From Sphingomonas sp. PP-CE-3A-406 (GTDB lineage: Bacteria > Pseudomonadota > Alphaproteobacteria > Sphingomonadales > Sphingomonadaceae), in contig NZ_RCWY01000003.1 in NCBI RefSeq assembly GCF_003688625.1, forward strand, positions 1-64,000: DNA of 64,000 bases, written 5' to 3'. The position numbers and the translations under genes were made by a program. The notes beneath the pieces are model-generated. The model did no database searches. It was given only the letters and a program-made list of their open reading frames with translations, and was not told the DNA's origin. This document shows positions 44,957-52,503 of this stretch, piece after piece (position 1 is the stretch's first letter; every line of letters starts with the position of its first letter).

Positions 44957-45573
44957 CCCGACGCATTCCGATAATCCCGACAATCCTCGTCACGCTCGCG
45001 ATCGCGGCGATGATCGCGCTCGGCCTGTGGCAACTCCTCGACCGCCTCCCGAAAAAGGAGGCCTTCCTCGCCCAGCTCGCCGCCAACCCCGCCAAGCCGC
45101 CAATGGCCTTCCCGCGCATCCCCGACGAGACGCTGCTGTTCCGCCGCGCCTCGGGCCTCTGCCTCCAGCCGACCAACATCAAGCTTGCCGGCGCCGGCAA
45201 ATCCGGCTTCCGCGCAATCGCCGACTGCCGAACCGGCGCTGAAGGACCCGGCATGATCGTCCAGCTCGGCACCACGCGCGATCCGATGGCCAAGATCACC
45301 TGGGCCGGTGGCGAAGTCTCCGGCTACATCAGCCACGCGCCTGACGGCCGCTCGCTGATCGGATCGCTGTTCGATCACACCCCGCAGCGCCTGATGCTGG
45401 TCGCGGCCACGCCGCAGGCCGGCCTTAGCCCCAACGGCAAGCCCGACATCGCGTCGGTGCCGAACAACCACCTCGCCTATGCCGGCCAATGGTTCTTCTT
45501 CGCCGCCATCGCCGCGATCATCTACACTTTGGCGCTGCGCCGCCGGCCGCGGACAGAACCCGCTACGCGATAA
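44953..45573 (+). CDS. SURF1 family cytochrome oxidase biogenesis protein
   Basis: A 206-residue inner-membrane protein with an N-terminal helix (about 6-24), a periplasmic domain and a C-terminal helix (GQWFFFAAIAAIIYTLALRR). SURF1/Shy1 proteins assist heme a insertion into subunit I. The GTG start overlaps the DUF983 stop (GTGA). The family's NRHLEYA-type ending appears as NNHLAYAGQW, supporting the call. It is a little short for the family. Confidence 0.9.
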   Translation: MTRRIPIIPTILVTLAIAAMIALGLWQLLDRLPKKEAFLAQLAANPAKPPMAFPRIPDETLLFRRASGLCLQPTNIKLAGAGKSGFRAIADCRTGAEGPGMIVQLGTTRDPMAKITWAGGEVSGYISHAPDGRSLIGSLFDHTPQRLMLVAATPQAGLSPNGKPDIASVPNNHLAYAGQWFFFAAIAAIIYTLALRRRPRTEPATR

Positions 45574-45653
45574 GCCGTATTCCTGCGTTCGCAGGAAAAC
45601 GAGAGGTGCGCGCAGCTTGTCGCCTTCTCCCCCATTCGCTAACCGGCTTGGCC

Positions 45654-47054
45654 ATGCGTTACATCAGCACCCGCGGCTCGGCCCCCGTCCTGGATTTCGA
45701 AGCGGCGACGCTCGCCGGCCTCGCCTCCGATGGCGGCCTCTACCTTCCCGACGCGTGGCCGACGCTGACCCGCGACGAGATCGCCGCGCTCGCCGGGCTT
45801 TCCTATGTCGACACCGCGGTTGCCGTAATGGCGCCGTTCATCGGCGACGCGATGACGCGCGAGGAACTGAAGGCGCTCTGCGAGCAGGCCTATGGCCGGT
45901 TCTCGCACGCCGCGGTCGTCCCGCTCGTGCAGCTCGACCACGACCAGTGGCTGCTCGAGCTCTTCCACGGCCCGACGCTCGCGTTCAAGGACGTCGCGCT
46001 CCAGCTGCTCGGCCTGTTCTTCGAGCGCTTCCTCGCCGGCACCGACAAGCGCCTGACGATCGTCGGCGCGACCAGCGGCGACACCGGCTCGGCGGCGATC
46101 GACGCGGTCGCGGGGCGCGCCGGGATCGACATCTTCATGCTCCACCCGGTCGGCCGCATCTCCGACGTGCAGCGCCGCCAGATGACCACGGTGCTCAGCC
46201 CCAACGTTTACAACATCGCGATCGAAGGCAGCTTCGACGACGCGCAGGCGCTGGTGAAGGCGATGTTCAACGACCGCGCCTTCTCGACCAAATTCGCGCT
46301 GTCGGCGGTCAATTCGATCAACTGGGCGCGCCTGATGGCGCAGGTGGTGTATTTCTTCTACGCCGCCGTCCGCCTCGGCGCGCCTGATCGCGAGGTCGCG
46401 TTCGCGGTCCCGACCGGCAATTTCGGCGACGTGTTCGCGGGCTATGTCGCGGCTAAGATGGGCCTCCCCGTCGCCAAGCTGGTGGTCGCGACCAACGTCA
46501 ACGACATCCTCCACCGCGCGCTCAGCACCGGCGATTATTCGAAGGGCGGCGTCCAGCAGACCCCGACCCCGTCGATGGACATCCAGGTCAGTTCGAACTT
46601 CGAACGCCTGTTGTTCGACCTCGGCGACCGTGATGGCGCAGCGCTCGCTGCACAGATGGCCGGCTTCGAATCCGCGGGTGCGATGCGCCTGACCAACGCA
46701 CAATCGCAGGGTGCCTCCGCCCTCTTCCAGAGCGAGCGCATCGACCTCGACGACATGACCTTGGCGATGCGCTGGGCGCACGAGCACGCGGGCCAAGTGA
46801 TCGACCCGCACACCGCGATCGGCCTCGCCGCCGCCCTGCGCACCGAAGTCCCCGCTGGCGTACCGATCGTGACACTCGCCACCGCGCACCCGGCCAAGTT
46901 CGGCGACGCGGTCGAGCGCGCCACCGGCGTCCGCCCCTCGCTGCCCACCCGCGTCGGCGACCTGTTGGACCGCGAAGAGCGCTACGCCACGCTGCCGGCG
47001 ACCTTCGACGCGATCACCGCCTACATCACCGAGCGCGCGAAGCCGTCCGCATGA
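45654..47054 (+). CDS. thrC: threonine synthase
   Basis: A PLP enzyme converting phosphohomoserine to threonine. The 466-residue protein has MRYISTRGSAPVLDFEAATL at the N-terminus, the PLP lysine Lys112 in HGPTLAFKDVALQ, and VGATSGDTGSAAIDAVAGRA. The start at 45654 is preferred over an ORF extension to 45489. Its stop overlaps the next gene (ATGA). It follows the cox genes on the same strand but is probably transcribed separately. Confidence 0.95.
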   Translation: MRYISTRGSAPVLDFEAATLAGLASDGGLYLPDAWPTLTRDEIAALAGLSYVDTAVAVMAPFIGDAMTREELKALCEQAYGRFSHAAVVPLVQLDHDQWLLELFHGPTLAFKDVALQLLGLFFERFLAGTDKRLTIVGATSGDTGSAAIDAVAGRAGIDIFMLHPVGRISDVQRRQMTTVLSPNVYNIAIEGSFDDAQALVKAMFNDRAFSTKFALSAVNSINWARLMAQVVYFFYAAVRLGAPDREVAFAVPTGNFGDVFAGYVAAKMGLPVAKLVVATNVNDILHRALSTGDYSKGGVQQTPTPSMDIQVSSNFERLLFDLGDRDGAALAAQMAGFESAGAMRLTNAQSQGASALFQSERIDLDDMTLAMRWAHEHAGQVIDPHTAIGLAAALRTEVPAGVPIVTLATAHPAKFGDAVERATGVRPSLPTRVGDLLDREERYATLPATFDAITAYITERAKPSA

Positions 47055-47920
47055 AGCTGGAAACCCTCATCGGCGAACCCTGGGCGGATTACGGCCTCAT
47101 CGACTCGGGCCACGGCAAGAAGCTCGAGCGCTATGGCCGCTTCCGCTTCATCCGCCCCGAGCCGCAGGCAATGTGGGCGCCGGCCTCGACCGACTGGCAG
47201 GCGCAGGGCGAATTCGTTCCTGGCTCGGACGAAGACGGCGGCGGCCGCTGGGAATTCTCCGAGCCTGTGCCCCGCGAAGGCTGGACGCTCAAGTGGAACG
47301 AGGTGTCGTACACCGCGCAGACCACCCCGTTCCGCCATCTCGGCTTCTTTCCCGACATGGCGCCGGTGTGGAGCTGGATGCGCGAGCGCGTCGCGGGGCT
47401 CGACTCGCCCGAATGCATGAACCTGTTTGGCTATACCGGCGTCGGCACGCTGGCGATGGCGACCAAGGGCGTCCGTATGGTGCACGTCGATGCGTCGAAG
47501 AAGTCGGTCGAGGCGGCCAAGGCCAACGCGAAGCTGTCGGGCATGGCCGACGCGCCGATCCGCTGGATGACCGACGACGCGGCGAAGTTCGTCGCACGCG
47601 AGGTTCGGCGCGGGCGGCGGTATGATGGGATCCTGCTCGATCCGCCGAAATATGGGCGTGGGCCGGAAGGGGAAGTCTGGCGGTTGGAGGAAGACCTCCC
47701 CAAGCTGATCGCCGACTGCCGGAAACTCCTCGACGAGAACTCCCGCTTCCTGTTCCTGACGGTCTACGCGGTGCGGATGTCGGCGCTGGCGATCGGCGAA
47801 CTGTTGAACCAGGTGTTCGCGGATCTGCCGGGCAAGGTTGAAGTCGGTGAGTTGGGTGTACGCGAGGAAGCGCGCGGCCTGACGCTCCCGACGGCAATCT
47901 GGGCCCGCTGGAGCCGCTGA
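47051..47920 (+). CDS. class I SAM-dependent methyltransferase (RlmI-like)
   Basis: A 289-residue Rossmann-fold enzyme. It has MNLFGYTGVGTLAMATKGVR (SAM motif I), VHVDASKKSVEAAKANAKLS, and YDGILLDPPKYGRGPEGEVW, where the DPPKYGRG motif is typical of the RlmI/RlmK 23S rRNA m5C methyltransferase branch. The PUA domain of RlmI is missing and the N-terminal 90 residues differ, so the RNA target is uncertain. Its ATG overlaps the thrC stop, implying coupled translation. Confidence 0.86.
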   Translation: MKLETLIGEPWADYGLIDSGHGKKLERYGRFRFIRPEPQAMWAPASTDWQAQGEFVPGSDEDGGGRWEFSEPVPREGWTLKWNEVSYTAQTTPFRHLGFFPDMAPVWSWMRERVAGLDSPECMNLFGYTGVGTLAMATKGVRMVHVDASKKSVEAAKANAKLSGMADAPIRWMTDDAAKFVAREVRRGRRYDGILLDPPKYGRGPEGEVWRLEEDLPKLIADCRKLLDENSRFLFLTVYAVRMSALAIGELLNQVFADLPGKVEVGELGVREEARGLTLPTAIWARWSR

Positions 47921-47938
47921 GCCCGCTTTTATTAGGCA

Positions 47939-48041
47939 CCACCCCGGCGAAGGCCGGGGCCCAATTGGAAAGGTTGGCGTAACGAAGGACGGTCCTCCGT
48001 TGGCTACGTCCCCCAATTGGGCCCCGGCCTTCGCCGGGGTT
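47939..48041. repeat. palindromic repeat, family A (copy 5)
   Basis: Left arm CCACCCCGGCGAAGGCCGGG then GCCCAATTGG; right arm CCAATTGGGCCCCGGCCTTC then GCCGGGGTTG. The loop (GGCGTAACGAAGGACGG) is a relative of the A-family loop. It lies between the convergent methyltransferase and agmatine deiminase genes. Confidence 0.92.
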
Positions 48042-48082
48042 GTGATTGGTTTAGAGCTTATCGTCCATGGCCGCGGACGGAC

Positions 48083-49054
48083 CTACCCCGGAATCTGCTG
48101 CGAGATGCAGTGGAAGCTCCCGCCACCCGTCAGGATATGATCCGCACGTTGCCCGACCACTTCGCGGTCCGGGAACAGAGCCTGGATCGCCACCACCGCC
48201 GCCTGGTCGTTCTCCGCTCCGTACAAAGGCACCACCACCGCGGCATTGCCGATATAGAAGTTCATGTAGCTCGCCGGCACGACCTCCTCGTCGCGCAGCA
48301 CGCGCCCCGGCGAAGGGATCGTCACGACCTCCAGCCCGGCCGCCTCGGCATCCCGCGCGGCGTTCTGGTACACCTGCCAGTTCGGGTCGTTGTCGGTCGC
48401 CTTCGGGATCGCCACCCGCCCCTCGCCGACGAAGCGCGCGAGGTTGTCGACATGGCCATCGGTGTGATCGTTGACCAGCCCGTCCCCCAGCCACACCACG
48501 CGAGTGTAGCCAAGATCGGACGCCAGCCGCGCCTCGATCTCCGCCTTGCTCAGCGACGGATTGCGGTTGCGGTTGAGCAGGCACTGCTGCGTCGTCACGA
48601 CCGTCCCGGTACCATCGCCATCGATCGCACCGCCCTCGAGCACCCAGTCGCACGCCTCGACCCGCTTGTGCCGGCTTTCCGCCAACCGCTGCCCGATCGT
48701 GTCGTCGCCGGGCAGGTCGTACTTCCCGCCCCAGCCGTTGAACCGGAAGTCCCGCGCGCTGCCGTCGCCGACGATGATCGGCGCGGTATCGCGCAGCCAG
48801 ATATCGCCGAACGGCTCGACCACCACGTCCGCGAACGGGGCAAGACGCTTGGCCGTCGTTGCCGAGCCGACGTCCGCCGCGACCAGAATCACCGTCTCGC
48901 CCTTGCCGCCGGCATGCACTGCCTTGGCAAACGCGACGACCTCGTCCCGCGCGGGCTCAAGGTCCTCCAACCACAGGTCCGCATGGCTCGGAAAGCCGAT
49001 CCAGACGGCCTTGTGGTGCGCCCATTCGGCGGGTGTCGAGACGGTCGTGGTCAC
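48083..49054 (-). CDS. agmatine deiminase family protein
   Basis: A penta-fold guanidine-group hydrolase of 323 residues that converts agmatine to N-carbamoylputrescine. Active-site segments are FGDIWLRDTAPIIVGDG, VNDHTDGHVDNLARFVG (His) and the C-terminal TGGGSFHCISQQIPG with the catalytic Cys. The ORF is open to a GTG at 49084, but the GTG at 49054 has AGGAG about 9 nt upstream and lies 1 bp after the M28 peptidase stop, so it is the better start. Confidence 0.9.
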   Translation of the reverse strand: MTTTVSTPAEWAHHKAVWIGFPSHADLWLEDLEPARDEVVAFAKAVHAGGKGETVILVAADVGSATTAKRLAPFADVVVEPFGDIWLRDTAPIIVGDGSARDFRFNGWGGKYDLPGDDTIGQRLAESRHKRVEACDWVLEGGAIDGDGTGTVVTTQQCLLNRNRNPSLSKAEIEARLASDLGYTRVVWLGDGLVNDHTDGHVDNLARFVGEGRVAIPKATDNDPNWQVYQNAARDAEAAGLEVVTIPSPGRVLRDEEVVPASYMNFYIGNAAVVVPLYGAENDQAAVVAIQALFPDREVVGQRADHILTGGGSFHCISQQIPG

Positions 49055-49055
49055 G

Positions 49056-50687
49056 TTACTTGGCTCCTGCGCGATCGCGGTCACGAATGCCGCGGAATTC
49101 GGCGGTCTTATACCAGTTCGGCCACAGACTGGTATCGTCCGCGAGCTTGCGCCCGAGCCCGTAATAGATCGTCAGATCCTCGACCGCACCCGACCAGTCC
49201 CACTTCGCATCATATTCGTCCGCGGGCTTGTGATACCGGTGCGCGACATAATCCTCGCGCGCGGCATGGCCCGCCGCGGTACCACCGACGACCAGATCCT
49301 CACCGCTACCGCCATCGAGCATCGGCACGCCGAGCTTCGCAAAACTGAAGTGATCCGACCGGTAATAGCCGCCACGCTCCGGGTTCGCCTCGACGCCGAT
49401 CACCCGGCCCTCGGCGGCGACGAACGGCTTCACCAGATCCTCGATCTCGGACTTCCCCGCGCCGGTCAGCACGAAGTCCTTCGCCCGGCCGTCAACGTTC
49501 AGCACGTCCATGTTCACGCCGCCGACGGTATGCGCGAGCGGATAGATCGGATGCTCGGCATAATAGCGCGACCCGAGCAGCCCGGACTCCTCCGCCGTCA
49601 CCGCCAGGAACGCGATCGAGCGCTTGGCCGGCCCCGCCTTCACCTGAGCCTCGGCCAGCGCCACCAGCCCCGCGACACCGGTCGCGTTATCCGCCGCCCC
49701 GTTGCAGATGTCGTCGCCATCGACCGCGTCGCAACGCCCGAGATGATCCCAATGCGCCGAGTACAGCACGTAGTCATTGGGCGCAGCCGTCCCCGGCAGC
49801 ACGCCGATCACGTTCTTCGACGCCTGCCGCTTGATCGTGTTGTCGAACCCGCCGCCGAACTTCAGTCCGAGCGGGACCGCCTTGAACCCCTTCACCTTCG
49901 CCGCCGCCGCCAGCGTCGCGTAATCCTTGCCCGCACTCGCGAACACGCGCTCCGCCGCGGGCTTCTGCATCCAGCCGACGATCTGCGACTGGTCGAGATG
50001 ATCGCCCTTCTCGTCCAGCTCGAGCTGCGGCCCGGTCCACGACGACTGCACCACCGCCCAAGGATACGCCGCGGGCTCGGTATCGTGGACGATGATCGCC
50101 GCCGCCGCGCCGTGCTTGGCGGCGTTCTCGAACTTGTACGGCCAGCGCCCGTACCACGTCATCGCGCGCCCCTCGAAAGGCCCCTCGCGCGACATCGTCT
50201 GCCAGTCGGCATCGTTGATGAGGATGACCACGGTCTTCCCCTTCACGTCGGTGCCGGCATAATCGTCCCAGCCCTTTTCGGGCGCGGTGATGCCGTAGCC
50301 GACGAACACCACGTCGCTGTTCGCTACCGACACCTTCGGCACGACCCGGTAAGTGCCTGCGACCATGTCGGTGCGGAAGTTCAGGCTGACGGGCGCCTTG
50401 CCGCCGGTGAAGACATAGGGTTGCACGTTGCCCGCGGTGATCTGCACCATCGGCACGTCCTGTGTCCAAGCCCCCTTGTTGCCGGGCTTCAGCCCCGCCG
50501 CCTTCATCCGCTCGACGATATACGCGACCGTCTTCGCCTCCGCGGGCGTGGTCGGCGCGCGGCCTTCGTAGGCGTCCGACGAGAGCACCTGCGTGACGGT
50601 CTTCAACGTCTCGACCGAAATCGCGGGGGTCGTCTGCGCGGACGCAGCGGTCCCGAGCAGCAGGAGAGGCAGGATGGCAACGCGCAT
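49056..50687 (-). CDS. M28 family metallopeptidase
   Basis: A 543-residue exported zinc aminopeptidase with a signal peptide (MRVAILPLLLLGTAASAQ). A PA-type insert domain lies near 130-255. The zinc ligands are in YSAHWDHLG, NGAADNATGVAGLVAL, VTAEESGLLGS and SDHFSFAKLGVPML. It probably degrades peptides in the periplasm. The ATG at 50687 has GGGGA 7 nt upstream; another ATG 6 nt earlier is possible. It sits immediately upstream of the agmatine deiminase gene. Confidence 0.9.
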   Translation of the reverse strand: MRVAILPLLLLGTAASAQTTPAISVETLKTVTQVLSSDAYEGRAPTTPAEAKTVAYIVERMKAAGLKPGNKGAWTQDVPMVQITAGNVQPYVFTGGKAPVSLNFRTDMVAGTYRVVPKVSVANSDVVFVGYGITAPEKGWDDYAGTDVKGKTVVILINDADWQTMSREGPFEGRAMTWYGRWPYKFENAAKHGAAAAIIVHDTEPAAYPWAVVQSSWTGPQLELDEKGDHLDQSQIVGWMQKPAAERVFASAGKDYATLAAAAKVKGFKAVPLGLKFGGGFDNTIKRQASKNVIGVLPGTAAPNDYVLYSAHWDHLGRCDAVDGDDICNGAADNATGVAGLVALAEAQVKAGPAKRSIAFLAVTAEESGLLGSRYYAEHPIYPLAHTVGGVNMDVLNVDGRAKDFVLTGAGKSEIEDLVKPFVAAEGRVIGVEANPERGGYYRSDHFSFAKLGVPMLDGGSGEDLVVGGTAAGHAAREDYVAHRYHKPADEYDAKWDWSGAVEDLTIYYGLGRKLADDTSLWPNWYKTAEFRGIRDRDRAGAK

Positions 50688-50763
50688 GATCATTCCCCAT
50701 TTGGTTGCGCGCGTTCTGGCAAAGCCCGGCGCGCATGTCCACGAGGCGACAAGGCGCAACAAA

Positions 50764-50794
50764 AAAAGGGCGGCCCCGCAGGACCGCCCTTTTC
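50764..50794 (-). terminator. rho-independent terminator after rpsD
   Basis: The stem AAAAGGGCGG / CCGCCCTTTT flanks a short loop. On the minus strand it is followed by seven T. It lies about 80 bp after the rpsD stop and, given the A/T runs on both sides, could work in both directions. Confidence 0.85.
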
Positions 50795-50874
50795 TGTTCC
50801 AAACCGCGCCGTGGCAAAGCCACGTCGTCGGACGTCGCTTGAGCGACGCCGGCCGGTCGACGAATTTTCTCGGC

Positions 50875-51489
50875 TTAACGCGAGTAAAATTCGACGACCA
50901 GATTCGGCTCCATCTTCACCGGGTAAGGCACCTCATCGAGCGTCGGGACACGCGTGAAGGTAACCTTGGCCGCGCCGTCGGTGGCGACGTAGTCGGGGAT
51001 CTCGCGCTCGGCGAGGCTCTGGGCTTCCATGACCAGCGCCATTTCCTGCGCCTTCGAACCCAGCGTGATCTCGTCGCCGACGAAGCAGCGACGCGAGGCG
51101 ATGTTGCACTTCACGCCGTTGACGCGGATGTGGCCGTGCGAGACGATCTGGCGTGCCGCGAAGATCGTCGGTGCGAACTTGGCGCGGTAGACGATCATGT
51201 CGAGACGCTGCTCGAGCAGGCCGATCAGGTTCTGCGAGGTATCGCCCTTCAGACGCGCAGCCTCGTGGTAGCACGCACGGAACTGCTTCTCGGTCACGTC
51301 GCCGTAATAGCCCTTGAGCTTCTGCTTGGCGCGCAGCTGGATACCGAAATCGCTGACCTTGCCCTTGCGGCGCTGGCCGTGCTGGCCCGGGCCGTATTCG
51401 CGCTTGTTGACGGGCGACTTGGGACGGCCCCAGATGTTCTCGCCCATACGGCGATCGAGCTTGTACTTCGCGCTTTGACGCTTCGACAT
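50875..51489 (-). CDS. rpsD: 30S ribosomal protein S4
   Basis: A primary rRNA-binding protein of the small subunit. The 204-residue protein has the S4 N-terminal domain ([20 protein letters not shown], then [20 protein letters not shown]) and the S4 RNA-binding motif [20 protein letters not shown] followed by [14 protein letters not shown]. The ATG at 51489 is preferred over an extension to 51600. It is monocistronic with a strong terminator. Confidence 0.97.
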   Translation of the reverse strand: MSKRQSAKYKLDRRMGENIWGRPKSPVNKREYGPGQHGQRRKGKVSDFGIQLRAKQKLKGYYGDVTEKQFRACYHEAARLKGDTSQNLIGLLEQRLDMIVYRAKFAPTIFAARQIVSHGHIRVNGVKCNIASRRCFVGDEITLGSKAQEMALVMEAQSLAEREIPDYVATDGAAKVTFTRVPTLDEVPYPVKMEPNLVVEFYSR

Positions 51490-51721
51490 AAGTAAGTCCT
51501 TGGCAGCTTGTGACGAACCCGCGCCATCGCTGGAGCGGATCATTCCCGGTATCGCCTGCTGGCCGTGGACGAGATCCATGGGGCAGGGCATCCGCTTCAC
51601 CGGGGTGCGGAGCCTGTCGCGAAGCGCGGGCCTATGTCCGAAACGCGCGGCCCGGTCAAGTCGGCAAGCCCGTCAGCTGCCGCGTCCACTCAGGCTGGGT
51701 AGTCCCGGATTGGTGGTCTGA
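51490..51721. other. upstream region of rpsD
   Basis: About 230 bp with no convincing gene or repeat. It should contain the rpsD promoter and leader. I looked for a tRNA or structured leader and found nothing clear. Confidence 0.4.
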
Positions 51722-51925
51722 TCACGGAAATTGTCGCGACCACCCGACTCCGTTCTGCCTATCGCCGCCCATTCCGCGCGTGTGGCAGACCGAGTGACCC
51801 ATGATGCTGCCGGTCGTCGTCTCGTTGCGACAGATCTTCTTGTCGGGATCGGCGACCGGTTTTGCCACGATAGCCGCAGGGACAGCCTGCATCGCCAAGG
51901 CAGCGATCATCGAAATCAGGATCAT
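51722..51925 (-). CDS. small exported protein with paired cysteines, unknown function
   Basis: A 67-residue ORF. Residues 1-21 form a signal-like hydrophobic stretch (MILISMIAALAMQAVPAAIV). The mature part has KKICRNETTTGSIMGHSVCH and then TR. The CR-x-TGS-x-C pattern, two cysteines about 15 apart, recurs in small periplasmic proteins of sphingomonads as far as I recall. The protein ends in an irregular tail. It is transcribed divergently from the chorismate mutase gene. No function is known to me. Confidence 0.55.
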   Translation of the reverse strand: MILISMIAALAMQAVPAAIVAKPVADPDKKICRNETTTGSIMGHSVCHTRGMGGDRQNGVGWSRQFP

Positions 51926-52067
51926 AGCGGACCTCGAACGTCATGAGTGGAGTAGCGACGAGAGCGTGACCCGCGCGTCCGGGTTTCGCAACCGGAATGA
52001 TGCACCGGTCGGCACGTCGACGATGCGCTACGCTGGACAGCGTCGCCGACCGGGGTATTGACGCGTC

Positions 52068-52388
52068 ATGCCCAATTCCCTTCCTCCTGGTTTCACCCTG
52101 GCCGGCCCAGCCTGCACGACCATGACCGAGGTTCGCGCAGGCGTTGACGCGCTCGACCGCGAACTGGTCGCGCTGCTCGCCAAGCGGTTCGCGTACATGG
52201 ACGCCGCCGCGCGGATCAAGCCTGCGCGGGGCCATGTGCGCGACGAGGCGCGGAAGACGCAGGTGATCGACAACGCGCGGGCGGAGGCGGCGAAGCTGGG
52301 CGTTCCGGACGCGGCGATTGCGGACCTGTGGGAGAGGCTGGTCGAAGCCTCGATCGCGTATGAATTGGCGGCGTTCGACCGCCGCTAA
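52068..52388 (+). CDS. chorismate mutase (AroQ class)
   Basis: A 106-residue all-helical enzyme converting chorismate to prephenate. It has TEVRAGVDALDRELVALLAK (helix 1 with the active-site Arg), RIKPARGHVRDEARKTQVID and a C-terminal helix LWERLVEASIAYELAAFDRR. It resembles the PchB-like subgroup, so isochorismate pyruvate-lyase activity is possible. The start could be the ATG at 52068 or the one at 52122, right before the conserved domain. It converges with the TrmJ-like gene. Confidence 0.87.
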   Translation: MPNSLPPGFTLAGPACTTMTEVRAGVDALDRELVALLAKRFAYMDAAARIKPARGHVRDEARKTQVIDNARAEAAKLGVPDAAIADLWERLVEASIAYELAAFDRR

Positions 52389-52396
52389 CCCCACTA

Positions 52397-52467
52397 CCGT
52401 TCGTGCTGAGCGAAGTCGAAGCACCCTCGCTTGGAGCACACCCTTCGACTTCGCTCAGGGCGAACGG
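52397..52467. repeat. palindromic repeat, family E (copy 1)
   Basis: CCGTTCGTGCTGAGCGAAGT then CGAAGCACC, a 15-bp loop, and CCCTTCGACTTCGCTCAGGG then CGAACGG. The first 29 and last 27 bases are present again, exactly and inverted, at 53245-53273 and 53376-53402. Confidence 0.93.
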
Positions 52468-52503
52468 AAGGCGGAGAACGGAAGAAGCGGCCCGATCGGA
52501 AAA

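Noticed and set aside
45585..45603. Small hairpin TTCCTGCGTTCGCAGGAA after the SURF1 gene as a terminator
   Set aside because: It has no T-run on either side that would make a rho-independent terminator; it may be a remnant of a repeat.
20273..48041. Family A repeats as a CRISPR array
   Set aside because: The copies are dispersed over many kilobases, are self-complementary, and have no regular spacers or cas genes.
51759..52439. A 226-codon minus-strand ORF over chorismate mutase
   Set aside because: Antisense shadow of a recognisable enzyme; no motifs.
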